Positions 14,772-22,578 of a stretch of DNA of 40,543 bases are shown piece by piece. The notes below the pieces were generated by a model. It was given only the letters and a program-made list of their open reading frames with translations, did no database searches and was not told where the DNA came from. The stretch is taken from assembly GCA_947165505.1 (NCBI GenBank), contig CAMVAT010000027.1:1-40543 (forward strand), read 5' to 3'. Source of the stretch: an uncultured Prevotellaceae bacterium. GTDB taxonomy: Bacteria; Bacteroidota; Bacteroidia; Bacteroidales; Bacteroidaceae. Numbering within the stretch: position 1 is the stretch's first letter; each line of letters opens with the position of its first letter. Both the position numbers and the translations under genes were made by a program.

Positions 14772-17612
14772 TTATTCCTGTCGTTTTCCTTGCATGGTCT
14801 GTGCCAACTCTGCTTTGAGGAAGGCGGGCGTGTAGCCTTTGTCGCTTTGCGCCACCTCTTCGGGCGTACCGGTAGAGAGCACGGTGCCACCACCGCGCCC
14901 GCCCTCGGGACCCATGTCGATGATGTGGTCGGCCAGTTTGATGACGTCCAGGTTGTGCTCAATGATGATGACCGTATTGCCGCGGTCCACCAGCCGCTGG
15001 AGCACGTTCATGAGGATGCGTATGTCTTCGAAGTGCAAGCCTGTGGTGGGTTCGTCGAGGATATAGAGCGTCTTGCCCGTGTCGCGCTTCGACAGTTCTG
15101 TGGCCAGTTTCACCCGCTGGCTCTCACCGCCTGAGAGGGTCGTAGAGGGCTGTCCCAGTTTGATATACCCCAGTCCTACATCCTGTATGGTCTTGATTTT
15201 TTGCAGGATGGCGGGCACGTTGTCGAAGAACTCCACCGCCTGGTTGATGGTCATGTCGAGCACGTCGGCAATCGACTTCCCTTTGAACCGCACCTCGAGC
15301 GTCTCGCGGTTGTAGCGCTTGCCGTGGCACACCTCGCAGGGCACCGTCACGTCGGGCAGGAAATTCATCTCGATGGTCTTATAGCCGTTGCCGCCGCATG
15401 TCTCGCAGCGGCCTCCCTTCACGTTGAATGAAAAGCGCCCGGGCTTATAGCCGCGTATCTTCGCCTCGGGCAGCCCCACGAACAGCGAGCGGATGTCGCT
15501 GAACACCCCCGTATAGGTGGCGGGGTTGGAGCGTGGCGTGCGCCCGATGGGCGACTGATCTACGTTGACCACCTTGTCTATATATTCCACCCCCTCGATG
15601 CTGTCGTAGGGCATGGGCCGCTTGAGCGAGCGGTAGAAGCGCTGGCTGAGGATGGGTTGCAGCGTCTCGTTGATGAGCGTCGATTTGCCCGATCCGCTCA
15701 CGCCCGTCACCACGGTGAGTGTGCCGAGGGGGAACGTCACGTCGATATGCTTCAGGTTGTTGCCCGAAGCCCCGCGGATGGTGATGGCGTGGCCGTTGCC
15801 CTTGCGCCGCTCCGCGGGCAGGGGTATCATAGCCTCGCCGTTGAGGTATTGCGCGGTCAGGGTATGCTGTCGCAGCATCTCTTGCGGAGAGCCTTGAAAC
15901 ACCACCTCGCCGCCCTTGCGTCCTGCCTTCGGACCGATATCGACCACGTAGTCGGCGGCCAGCATCATGTCTTTGTCGTGCTCCACCACAATGACGGTGT
16001 TGCCCAGGTCGCGCAGCTCTTTCAGGCTGTGGATGAGTCGGTTGTTGTCGCGCTGGTGCAGTCCGATGCTGGGCTCGTCGAGGATGTAGAGCACATTGAC
16101 CAGTTGCGAGCCGATTTGCGTGGCCAGCCGTATGCGCTGGCTCTCGCCGCCCGAGAGCGACGCCGACTGACGGTTGAGCGACAGGTAGTCGAGTCCCACC
16201 TCGAGTAGGAAGTCGATGCGTGTGCGTATCTCCTTCATGATCTCCGTGGCGATGGCCTGCTGTTTGTGGTCCAGGTATGGCATGGCCTCGTCGATCCATT
16301 CACGCAGTTGGCCGAGGTCCATGTTGGCCAGTTGGGCGATATTCTTGTCGTAGATGCGGTAGGAGAGGGCCTCGCGGTTGAGCCGCTGTCCCTGGCACTC
16401 CGGGCACACCGACATCTGCAAGAACTGGTCGGCCCATTTCTGTCCGGCGGCACTGTCGTCATTGTCCATCACCTGTCTGAGGTATTTCATCACCCCGTCG
16501 TAGGCGATGAAGTAGTCGGTCGAGGTGTGCACCAGTTCCTTGGCGATGCGCACATTGCCCAACTTGCCATAGAGAATCTCGTTCATGGCCTCATCGGGGA
16601 TATCGGCCACGGGTGTCTTGAGCGTACACTCATAGTCTTGCAGAATGGCCTCTATCTGCCAGAAAATCATCTGGTTCTTGTATTTGCCGAGGGGTGTGAT
16701 GGCACCTTCGTGGATAGACAGTTGGCGGTCGGGTATCACCTTGCCCAGGTCGATCTCGTTGACCACCCCCAGCCCCTTGCATCGCTCGCAAGCCCCTTCG
16801 GGCGAGTTGAACGAGAACCGGTTGGGTGCCGGGTCGGCATACGACATGCCTGTGGTGGGGCACATCAGTCGTTTTGAGTAGTTTTTGAGCGCGCCCGTGT
16901 CGGCATCGTATATCATGAGCACCCCCTCGCCTTGTTTCATGGCGGTCTGTATGCTCTTCTGCAGTCGTTCGCTGTCGGTGTCGCGCACCACCATCTTATC
17001 AATCACCACCTCTATATTATGGTTTTTATAGCGGTCGGTCTTCATGCCGCGTGTGATTTCCTGTATCTCGCCATCTACGCGCACGTAGAGGTATCCCTTG
17101 CGGCGCATGTTCTCAAACAGTTCGCGGTAGTGTCCTTTGCGCTGCCGCACCAGCGGCGCCAGGATATAGATGCGTCGGCCGTCGTAGTCGGTGCGTATCA
17201 TCTGCAGCACGCGCTCTTCGGTGTATTTCACCATCTTCTCGCCAGTGGCATAGCTGTAGGCGGTGGCGGCGCGGGCGAAGAGCAGGCGCAGGTAGTCGTA
17301 CACCTCGGTGGTGGTGCCCACCGTGGAGCGCGGGTTTTTGTTGGTCGTCTTCTGTTCGATGCTGATGACGGGGCTCAATCCCGTGATCTGATCGACGTCG
17401 GGGCGTTCCATGCCGCCGAGGAAGTTGCGGGCGTATGCGGCGAACGTCTCGATATACCGGCGCTGCCCTTCGGCGAAGATGGTGTCGAAGGCCAGCGACG
17501 ACTTACCCGACCCCGAGAGGCCGGTGAAGACGGTGAGACTGTCGCGCGGTATCTTGACGTCCACATTCTTCAGGTTGTGGACTCGTGCGCCTAATACTTC
17601 TATATAGTTCAT
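14772..17612 (-). CDS. uvrA: excinuclease ABC subunit A (UvrA)
   Basis: 946 residues, full length for UvrA, the damage-recognition ATPase of nucleotide excision repair. First ATPase: Walker [10 protein letters not shown] (31-39) and signature [14 protein letters not shown]. Second: Walker [16 protein letters not shown] and signature [17 protein letters not shown], with Walker [12 protein letters not shown]. The second zinc module is intact (CETCGG ... [10 protein letters not shown]). The first is degenerate: MCPTTG replaces the usual CPxC, while CERCKG remains. I recall similar CPTTG forms in other Bacteroidota, so this may be a lineage trait or mark a UvrA paralogue. The ATG at 17612 is preceded by the ACTCCCA/CGACCAAACGACCC leader and not by a promoter. 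Confidence 0.95.
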   Translation of the reverse strand: MNYIEVLGARVHNLKNVDVKIPRDSLTVFTGLSGSGKSSLAFDTIFAEGQRRYIETFAAYARNFLGGMERPDVDQITGLSPVISIEQKTTNKNPRSTVGTTTEVYDYLRLLFARAATAYSYATGEKMVKYTEERVLQMIRTDYDGRRIYILAPLVRQRKGHYRELFENMRRKGYLYVRVDGEIQEITRGMKTDRYKNHNIEVVIDKMVVRDTDSERLQKSIQTAMKQGEGVLMIYDADTGALKNYSKRLMCPTTGMSYADPAPNRFSFNSPEGACERCKGLGVVNEIDLGKVIPDRQLSIHEGAITPLGKYKNQMIFWQIEAILQDYECTLKTPVADIPDEAMNEILYGKLGNVRIAKELVHTSTDYFIAYDGVMKYLRQVMDNDDSAAGQKWADQFLQMSVCPECQGQRLNREALSYRIYDKNIAQLANMDLGQLREWIDEAMPYLDHKQQAIATEIMKEIRTRIDFLLEVGLDYLSLNRQSASLSGGESQRIRLATQIGSQLVNVLYILDEPSIGLHQRDNNRLIHSLKELRDLGNTVIVVEHDKDMMLAADYVVDIGPKAGRKGGEVVFQGSPQEMLRQHTLTAQYLNGEAMIPLPAERRKGNGHAITIRGASGNNLKHIDVTFPLGTLTVVTGVSGSGKSTLINETLQPILSQRFYRSLKRPMPYDSIEGVEYIDKVVNVDQSPIGRTPRSNPATYTGVFSDIRSLFVGLPEAKIRGYKPGRFSFNVKGGRCETCGGNGYKTIEMNFLPDVTVPCEVCHGKRYNRETLEVRFKGKSIADVLDMTINQAVEFFDNVPAILQKIKTIQDVGLGYIKLGQPSTTLSGGESQRVKLATELSKRDTGKTLYILDEPTTGLHFEDIRILMNVLQRLVDRGNTVIIIEHNLDVIKLADHIIDMGPEGGRGGGTVLSTGTPEEVAQSDKGYTPAFLKAELAQTMQGKRQE

Positions 17613-17672
17613 TGGGTCGTTTGGTCGTTTGGGGGGAGGGAGTTTGGGAGTTTAGGAGTTTGGGAGTTTGGA
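17613..17672 (-). repeat. ACTCCCAAA leader repeat abutting the uvrA start
   Basis: Read on the minus strand: units of ACTCCCAAACTCCTA, a C-run, then AACGACCAAACGACCCA directly against the ATG at 17612. It has the same order and strand relation to the gene as at 9-94, 618-764 and 20100-20181. It lies between the stop of the T9SS-sorted gene and uvrA. Confidence 0.85.
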
Positions 17673-17679
17673 CAAAACC

Positions 17680-18405
17680 TCATTCCGTTCCTCCCACGGT
17701 GGTGCTTTCGGTGTATCCGCGCAGCAGGTTGACGTCGCGGCGGATATTGTATGTGCGGCCGTCGGCGCCCTTGGCTCTCACTAAAACGAAATACACCCCT
17801 TGCGCCACGGGCTTGCCGTTGTAGGTGCCGTCCCATCCGCCAGCGGGGTCGTCCCATTCATATAGTTTCTGGCCCCAGCGGTTGAAGATGACCGCGTGAA
17901 ACTCAATAATACTCTGGTATGTGGGTTTGGCACGGTAAATCTTGTTCTTGTCGTCGTCTTCGTTGGGCGAAAAGGCGTTGGGCATCTCCAGCTTGCTCTC
18001 GTTGATGGTCAGCCGCAGCGGTTCCGTCTCAGCCCAATAATCGTCGGTATAGGCGATGGTGTCGTTGCCTTGTACGAAGGTAGCATAGAGCTGGATGATG
18101 TGTGTGCCGGCCTCGGTGAAGGTAAACTGTGTGTCTTCCTCATAGCGGATGAGGTAGGGCGTGTCTTCATTTTCGCGGCTGAAATGCCACTCGTAGTTGG
18201 CCGACCACCCCGCCGTGTTTTCCGCCCCTGCCACAAAGCGGGCGTTCATCGGGGCGTTGCCCGAATGCGAGGCGCTCTCCACCTCGATGCCGTCGTCGCC
18301 CGTATAATAGGCGGTGGGGTGGATGCTGGGCAGGTCGTCTTGTGCTAATAAAGGATAGGCTGCCAACTGAAGTGCCAGCAGCAAAAATACGTTTCTAACA
18401 TTCAT
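17680..18405 (-). CDS. secreted protein with PKD-like and T9SS type B (gliding-type) C-terminal domain
   Basis: 241 residues. Signal peptide 1-22 (MNVRNVFLLLALQLAAYPLL). The middle (about 60-150) looks like a PKD/Ig-type beta domain (WSANYEWHFSREN ... AGTHIIQLYATF). The C-terminal 85 residues match the gliding motility-associated type B sorting domain: MPNAFSPNEDDDKN, FHAVIFNRWGQKLYEW, WDGTYNGKPVAQGVYF, and a final YNIRRDVNLLRG. Proteins of this kind are exported by the type IX secretion system to the cell surface. The -7 element ends only 5 bp before the ATG, so the message is probably leaderless. It lies upstream of uvrA on the same strand. The specific role is unknown. Confidence 0.85.
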   Translation of the reverse strand: MNVRNVFLLLALQLAAYPLLAQDDLPSIHPTAYYTGDDGIEVESASHSGNAPMNARFVAGAENTAGWSANYEWHFSRENEDTPYLIRYEEDTQFTFTEAGTHIIQLYATFVQGNDTIAYTDDYWAETEPLRLTINESKLEMPNAFSPNEDDDKNKIYRAKPTYQSIIEFHAVIFNRWGQKLYEWDDPAGGWDGTYNGKPVAQGVYFVLVRAKGADGRTYNIRRDVNLLRGYTESTTVGGTE

Positions 18406-18410
18406 ATTTG

Positions 18411-18418
18411 CAAAGTTA
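18411..18418 (-). promoter_or_regulatory. -7 element touching the start of the T9SS-sorted gene
   Basis: Minus strand TAACTTTG, then CAAAT, then the ATG at 18405. With initiation about 5-8 bp past the box, the transcript would start at or beside the ATG. Confidence 0.7.
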
Positions 18419-18489
18419 CGTGTTTTTTCTTATAAAACGTAAAAAGGATATAAAAAATTTTGTTTGTGTTGTTTTTTTATCCCAACTCA

Positions 18490-18519
18490 TTTGTTATTCG
18501 GATTTTTTGTATAAATTTG
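18490..18519 (+). promoter_or_regulatory. promoter for the LysM/binding-protein gene
   Basis: TTTG (18490-18493), 18 bp, TAAATTTG (18512-18519). The start codon is 24 bp downstream at 18544. Divergent from the promoter at 18411-18418. Confidence 0.7.
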
Positions 18520-18543
18520 CACCATATTACCAACTCAAAGCAG

Positions 18544-19941
18544 ATGAAAAGACATTTTTTCAGATACCTGATGGTGGCCGCGGCGCTGGCCGTAGGCATG
18601 AGCGTGACCGCTCAGACGGTGAAGATACGTGAGCAGCACAAAGTGAAAAAAAGTGAGACCATTTACGGCATCGCCCGTCAATATGGCATAACCACGCAAG
18701 AACTGGAGGCCGCCAACCCTGAGATGCGGATGGAGGGATATACGCTGAAGAAGGGCGACTATATCAATATCCCCTTCGGTACCGAACAGATGGTGCTCGA
18801 CGCCGGCGGACAGCCGGCACCGCAGACCACGCCACAACAGCAGCAACAGCAGCAGGCGCCTGTGACACAGCCCGTGAGCAAGAACCTGGTGCGTGTGGGC
18901 GTGATGCTGCCGTTGCACAACAACGATGGCGACGGCGTGCGGATGGTGGAGTACTACCGCGGTCTGCTGCTGGCCTGCGATCGCGTGGCCATCGACGGCA
19001 TCACCGTGGACATGCACGCGTGGAACGTGCCGCGCGGCGCCGATATCAGCAAGACCATCAAAGAGCATAAGGAAGAGGCGGGAGCCTGCGACATCATCAT
19101 CGGCCCGCTCTACAGCGACCAGGTGAAGCCGCTGGCCGAGTTCTGCAAGTCTAACAGCATCCGCCATATCATCCCCTTCTCTATCGAGGGAGAGCCCTGC
19201 AAGAAATATGAGACGGTGTATCAGGTTTTCCAGTCGAACGCAGAGATAGAAGAGGTGGTGCTCGCTAAGTTCTTCGAGCGTTTTGCCGCCTACCATCCCG
19301 TCATCATCGACTGTGCCGACCCCGGCAGCACCAAAGGCAAATTCACCGCCGCATTGCGCCAGCAGATGGAGAAGAGGGGGATGCAGTATTCGCTCACCTC
19401 GCTCAATAGCAGTGATGCCGACTTCGCTCGCGCTTTCGACCTCTCACGTCCTAATGTGGTCATCCTCAATACGGAGAAGTCGCCGAAGCTCAACGACACG
19501 TTCGCCAAGTTGAATATCCTGACCGCGGCCAACAAGAGCCTGAACGTCAGCATGATGGGCTATATCGAGTGGCTAATGTACACCAAACCCTATCAAGACC
19601 TCTATTTCAAGTACGACACCTATATCCCCACCTATTTCTTCTACAACGACATGTCGAAAGACACCAAGTGGGTGGAAAAACAGTATAAGGATAAGTTCAA
19701 TCTGGAGATGGATATACACCGCCTGCCCCGTTTCGGATTGACGGGCTTCGACCACGGCTGCTATTTCATCGGCGGCGTGGCGCAATACGGTTCGTTGTTT
19801 AAGGGTGCGAAGGGACAGCTCGCTTACAAGACGGTGCAGACCCCCATGCACTTCCGCCAGGTGGGCAAGGGACTGAAGAACGCAAACTTCATGTTTGTAC
19901 ACTATCTCAACAACCGTACCATCGAGTCGATTAATTATTAA
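18544..19941 (+). CDS. periplasmic LysM plus type I periplasmic-binding-fold protein
   Basis: 465 residues from the ATG at 18544, chosen for the signal peptide (about 1-24, ending SVTAQT) and the promoter just upstream. LysM domain at about 32-76 (HKVKKSETIYGIARQYGITT ... KKGDYINIP), which binds peptidoglycan. A Gln/Pro linker (about 88-108) follows, then a type I periplasmic-binding fold (VRVGVMLPLHNNDGDG onward, with CDIIIGPLYSDQVKPLAEFC), the fold of amino-acid receptors and LpoA-type regulators. No transporter genes accompany it, so it is more likely a cell-wall-anchored sensor or regulator of wall synthesis than an uptake protein. The PorT-like barrel gene follows after a 240 bp repeat-filled gap. 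Confidence 0.85.
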   Translation: MKRHFFRYLMVAAALAVGMSVTAQTVKIREQHKVKKSETIYGIARQYGITTQELEAANPEMRMEGYTLKKGDYINIPFGTEQMVLDAGGQPAPQTTPQQQQQQQAPVTQPVSKNLVRVGVMLPLHNNDGDGVRMVEYYRGLLLACDRVAIDGITVDMHAWNVPRGADISKTIKEHKEEAGACDIIIGPLYSDQVKPLAEFCKSNSIRHIIPFSIEGEPCKKYETVYQVFQSNAEIEEVVLAKFFERFAAYHPVIIDCADPGSTKGKFTAALRQQMEKRGMQYSLTSLNSSDADFARAFDLSRPNVVILNTEKSPKLNDTFAKLNILTAANKSLNVSMMGYIEWLMYTKPYQDLYFKYDTYIPTYFFYNDMSKDTKWVEKQYKDKFNLEMDIHRLPRFGLTGFDHGCYFIGGVAQYGSLFKGAKGQLAYKTVQTPMHFRQVGKGLKNANFMFVHYLNNRTIESINY

Positions 19942-19972
19942 GAGGTGAGAGGTAAGAGGTGAGAGAACACCT
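19939..19972 (+). repeat. GAGGTGAGAGGTAA repeat starting in a stop codon
   Basis: The stop TAA is the start of TAAGAGGTGAGAGGTAAGAG, followed by another GAGGTGAGAG unit. The same sequence begins in the stop of the S9 peptidase gene (28022, minus strand). The reverse-complement unit (CTCACCTCTTAC) precedes the start at 36109. Confidence 0.75.
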
Positions 19973-19982
19973 CGCCACCCAT

Positions 19983-20059
19983 GTAGGGACAGGGCGTGCC
20001 CTGTCCGCCATTTGAATGGCGATCATCCTGTTTGCGGACAGGGCACGCCCTGTCCCTAC
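19983..20059. repeat. REP/BIME-like palindrome, copy 2
   Basis: Perfect 26 bp inverted repeat: left arm 19983-20008, right arm 20034-20059, spacer 25 bp. The sequence is almost the same as at 547-617. Differences sit in the spacer (TTTGAATGG versus TTCGAATGG), and the arms are 3 bp longer. Confidence 0.9.
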
Positions 20060-20181
20060 TTCCAAACACGATGACCCAGTCACGATGACCCAAACACGAT
20101 GACTATTGTCCACACTCCCACACTCCTAAACTCCCACACTCCCCAAATGACCAAACGACCAACTCCCCAAACGACCAAATA
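20060..20181 (+). repeat. CACGATGACCCA and ACTCCCA leader repeat abutting a start codon
   Basis: Three CACGATGAC units (20067-20103), then ACTCCCACACTCC units, then AAACGACCAA twice before the ATG at 20182. Same order as the copy at 618-764. No promoter box is seen in the gap. Confidence 0.85.
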
Positions 20182-20919
20182 ATGAAATCCTTTCTCACGG
20201 CATTGCTGCTATTGCTGGTAGTCAGCGCAAAGGGCCAAGTAGGCGAGCACCGCAACGACTTGGCTGTGGGTGTCAATGCCGGATATGTGCTTAACAGCAT
20301 CGGTTTTGTGCCGAAGGTGACGCAGACGATGCACGGCGGCATGACGGCGGGCATCTCAGCCCGTTATGTGTGCGAGAAGTATTTCAGCACCATCTGTAGC
20401 GTGGCCGCCGAGGTCAACTACACCTCGCTCGGATGGAAAGAGAAGATACTCGACCCGCAAGACCAACCCGTCATCAATCCCGTGACGGGGGCGGCCGAGG
20501 CTTACAGCCGCAATATCGGCTACATCCAGATACCCGTGTTTGCCCATCTGGCATGGGGGCGCGAGAACAAAGGCTTCCAGTTCTTCTTTCAGGCAGGCCC
20601 GCAGTTCGGACTCTACCTGAGCGAATCGACCGACTCCAACTTCAACTGGGACGAGCGCAACACCACCGACCGCTCTAACAAAACCGATGAACAAGGCACC
20701 ATGCCCGTAGAGAACAAGTTCGACTATGGCATCGCGGGCGGTCTGGGTATGGAGTACTCCCATCCACGCGCAGGCCATTTCCAGTTGGAAGCCCGTTACT
20801 ACTACGGTCTGGGCAATATCTACGGCGACTCCAAACGCGACTTCTTTGGCAGGTCTAATCATGGTTCTATCGTAATCAAGGTGGCCTACCTTTTTGATAT
20901 TATGAAAACCAAAAAATAA
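20182..20919 (+). CDS. outer-membrane beta-barrel protein, PorT family
   Basis: 245 residues with a signal peptide (MKSFLTALLLLLVVSAKGQ). The rest alternates hydrophobic and polar residues in strands of 9-12 residues that end in aromatic residues (GYIQIPVFAHLAWG, FQFFFQAGPQFGLYLS, FDYGIAGGLGMEYS, FQLEARYYYGLGNIY, GSIVIKVAYLFDI), the look of an eight-to-ten-strand barrel (OMP_b-brl_2/PorT-like). PorT itself is a T9SS component, and a T9SS cargo is encoded nearby, but many PorT-like barrels have other roles, so I do not assign porT. It is 8 bp upstream of the peptide transporter, so these two are co-transcribed. Confidence 0.82.
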   Translation: MKSFLTALLLLLVVSAKGQVGEHRNDLAVGVNAGYVLNSIGFVPKVTQTMHGGMTAGISARYVCEKYFSTICSVAAEVNYTSLGWKEKILDPQDQPVINPVTGAAEAYSRNIGYIQIPVFAHLAWGRENKGFQFFFQAGPQFGLYLSESTDSNFNWDERNTTDRSNKTDEQGTMPVENKFDYGIAGGLGMEYSHPRAGHFQLEARYYYGLGNIYGDSKRDFFGRSNHGSIVIKVAYLFDIMKTKK

Positions 20920-20927
20920 GTTGAATT

Positions 20928-22466
20928 ATGTTCGAAGGACAACCAAAAGGACTATTTGCGTTGGCGCTGGCCAACACAGGTGAGCGGTTCGGCTACTATA
21001 CGATGCTGGCCGTGTTTGCTTTATTTCTGAGAGCCAATTACGGATTGTCGCCAGCCATGGCCGGCACCATTTACAGCTCGTTTCTGATGCTCGTGTATTT
21101 CTTCCCGTTGATTGGCGGTATCATGGCCGATAAGTTCGGCTTCGGCAAGATGGTGACCATCGGCATCATGGTGATGTTCGCCGGCTACCTGTTGCTCAGT
21201 GTGCCGCTCGGAGGCGACAGCGTGGCGCTCGTGGTCATGCTGGCCGCGCTGCTGCTCATCGGCTTCGGTACGGGTCTCTTCAAAGGCAACCTGCAGGTCA
21301 TGGTGGGCAATCTCTATGATGATCCGAAGTATGCCGACAAGCGCGACGCGGGCTTCTCCATCTTTTACATGGCCATCAATATCGGTGCCTTGTTCGCTCC
21401 CACCGCAGCCATCAAAATCAAGGAATATGCCGAGACCTCGTTAGGCTATTCCTCCAACGACGCTTACCACTTCTCCTTTGCCGTGGCTTGCGCGTCGCTC
21501 ATCCTGTCTATCGCCATTTACTATATCTTCCGTAAGACCTTCCGCCATACCGAGGGAGGCAAGAAAAAAGACGCCGCAGCCGACACAAAGTCTGCTGAGC
21601 CCGAACTGTCGAAGGAAGAGACCAAACAGCGCATCGTGGCTCTGTGCCTGGTGTTTGCCGTGGTCATCTTCTTCTGGATGGCGTTCCATCAGAACGGACT
21701 GTCGCTGACTTACTTCGCCGACGAGTTCACGGCGCGTTCTGCCGAGGGTGTGCAAAGCATGGCTTTCGACGTGTGGAATCTGGTGCTCGTGATCTTCATC
21801 GTCTATGCCGGTTTTGCTCTGTTCCAAAGCAAGACGGCCAAGGGCCGCTACATCGCCGCCGCCGTCATCATCGCCGCCGTGGCCTTGCTGGTCTATAAAT
21901 ATTCGCTCATCGAGGGTGCTACCAGCATCTCTGCTCCTATCTTCCAGCAGTTCAATCCGTTCTACGTGGTGGCCCTGACGCCTGTGTCGATGGCCATCTT
22001 CGGAGCGCTCTCGGCCAAGGGGAAAGAGCCCTCAGCACCGCGCAAGATAGCCTACGGCATGATTGTGGCGGCAGCCGCTTATGCCCTGATGGCTTTCTCG
22101 TCGTTTGGCCTGCCCACGCCCGAGACGGTGATGGGTCCGGATGGCGAACCCGTTGGCAAGCATGTGGCCGATGTGACACCCAACCTGCTCATCGGTGTTT
22201 ATCTTATCCTCACCTTCGGTGAGTTGTTACTCTCGCCCATGGGTATCTCATTCGTCTCTAAGGTGGCGCCTCCGAAATACAAGGGCATGATGATGGGTGG
22301 CTGGTTTGTCGCCACCGCCATTGGCAACCAGTTGGTGGTCGTGGGAGGTCTGCTGTGGGGCGCCGTGCCTCTGTGGGTGTGCTGGAGCGTCTTCCTCTGC
22401 GTCTGCCTTGTGGCAGCCATCTTCATGTTTGCCATGATGAAGCGCTTGGAGAAAGTGGCGAAGTAA
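20928..22466 (+). CDS. POT/PTR-family proton-coupled peptide transporter
   Basis: 512 residues with about 12-14 membrane helices and a charged linker (about 205-230, EGGKKKDAAADTKSAEPELS) splitting the two halves. ANTGERFGYYTM (15-26) is the POT signature region, in which the E-x-x-E-R proton-coupling motif reads N16-T-G-E19-R20, so the first Glu is Asn. FGTGLFKGNLQVMVGNLY (near 109-126) matches the conserved POT segment after helix 4. Takes up di- and tripeptides with protons, which fits an organism living on peptides; a dipeptidyl peptidase is encoded at 28022. Ends before a strong two-way terminator. Confidence 0.9.
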   Translation: MFEGQPKGLFALALANTGERFGYYTMLAVFALFLRANYGLSPAMAGTIYSSFLMLVYFFPLIGGIMADKFGFGKMVTIGIMVMFAGYLLLSVPLGGDSVALVVMLAALLLIGFGTGLFKGNLQVMVGNLYDDPKYADKRDAGFSIFYMAINIGALFAPTAAIKIKEYAETSLGYSSNDAYHFSFAVACASLILSIAIYYIFRKTFRHTEGGKKKDAAADTKSAEPELSKEETKQRIVALCLVFAVVIFFWMAFHQNGLSLTYFADEFTARSAEGVQSMAFDVWNLVLVIFIVYAGFALFQSKTAKGRYIAAAVIIAAVALLVYKYSLIEGATSISAPIFQQFNPFYVVALTPVSMAIFGALSAKGKEPSAPRKIAYGMIVAAAAYALMAFSSFGLPTPETVMGPDGEPVGKHVADVTPNLLIGVYLILTFGELLLSPMGISFVSKVAPPKYKGMMMGGWFVATAIGNQLVVVGGLLWGAVPLWVCWSVFLCVCLVAAIFMFAMMKRLEKVAK

Positions 22467-22514
22467 ATATCCCCTTTCGTGGTCGTTTCCAAAACGGTTG
22501 AGAAACGGCATACA

Positions 22515-22552
22515 AACATCGAGGCACCCGATAAAACGGGTGCCTCGATGTT
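22515..22552. terminator. two-way rho-independent terminator
   Basis: A 16 bp perfect stem (ACATCGAGGCACCCG and complement) with an AAAA-containing loop, followed by TGTTTTC; the opposite side is A-rich. It separates the convergent peptide transporter and Dcu genes. Confidence 0.9.
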
Positions 22553-22578
22553 GTTTTCTGGCCGTCAGTCTGTTGCTG

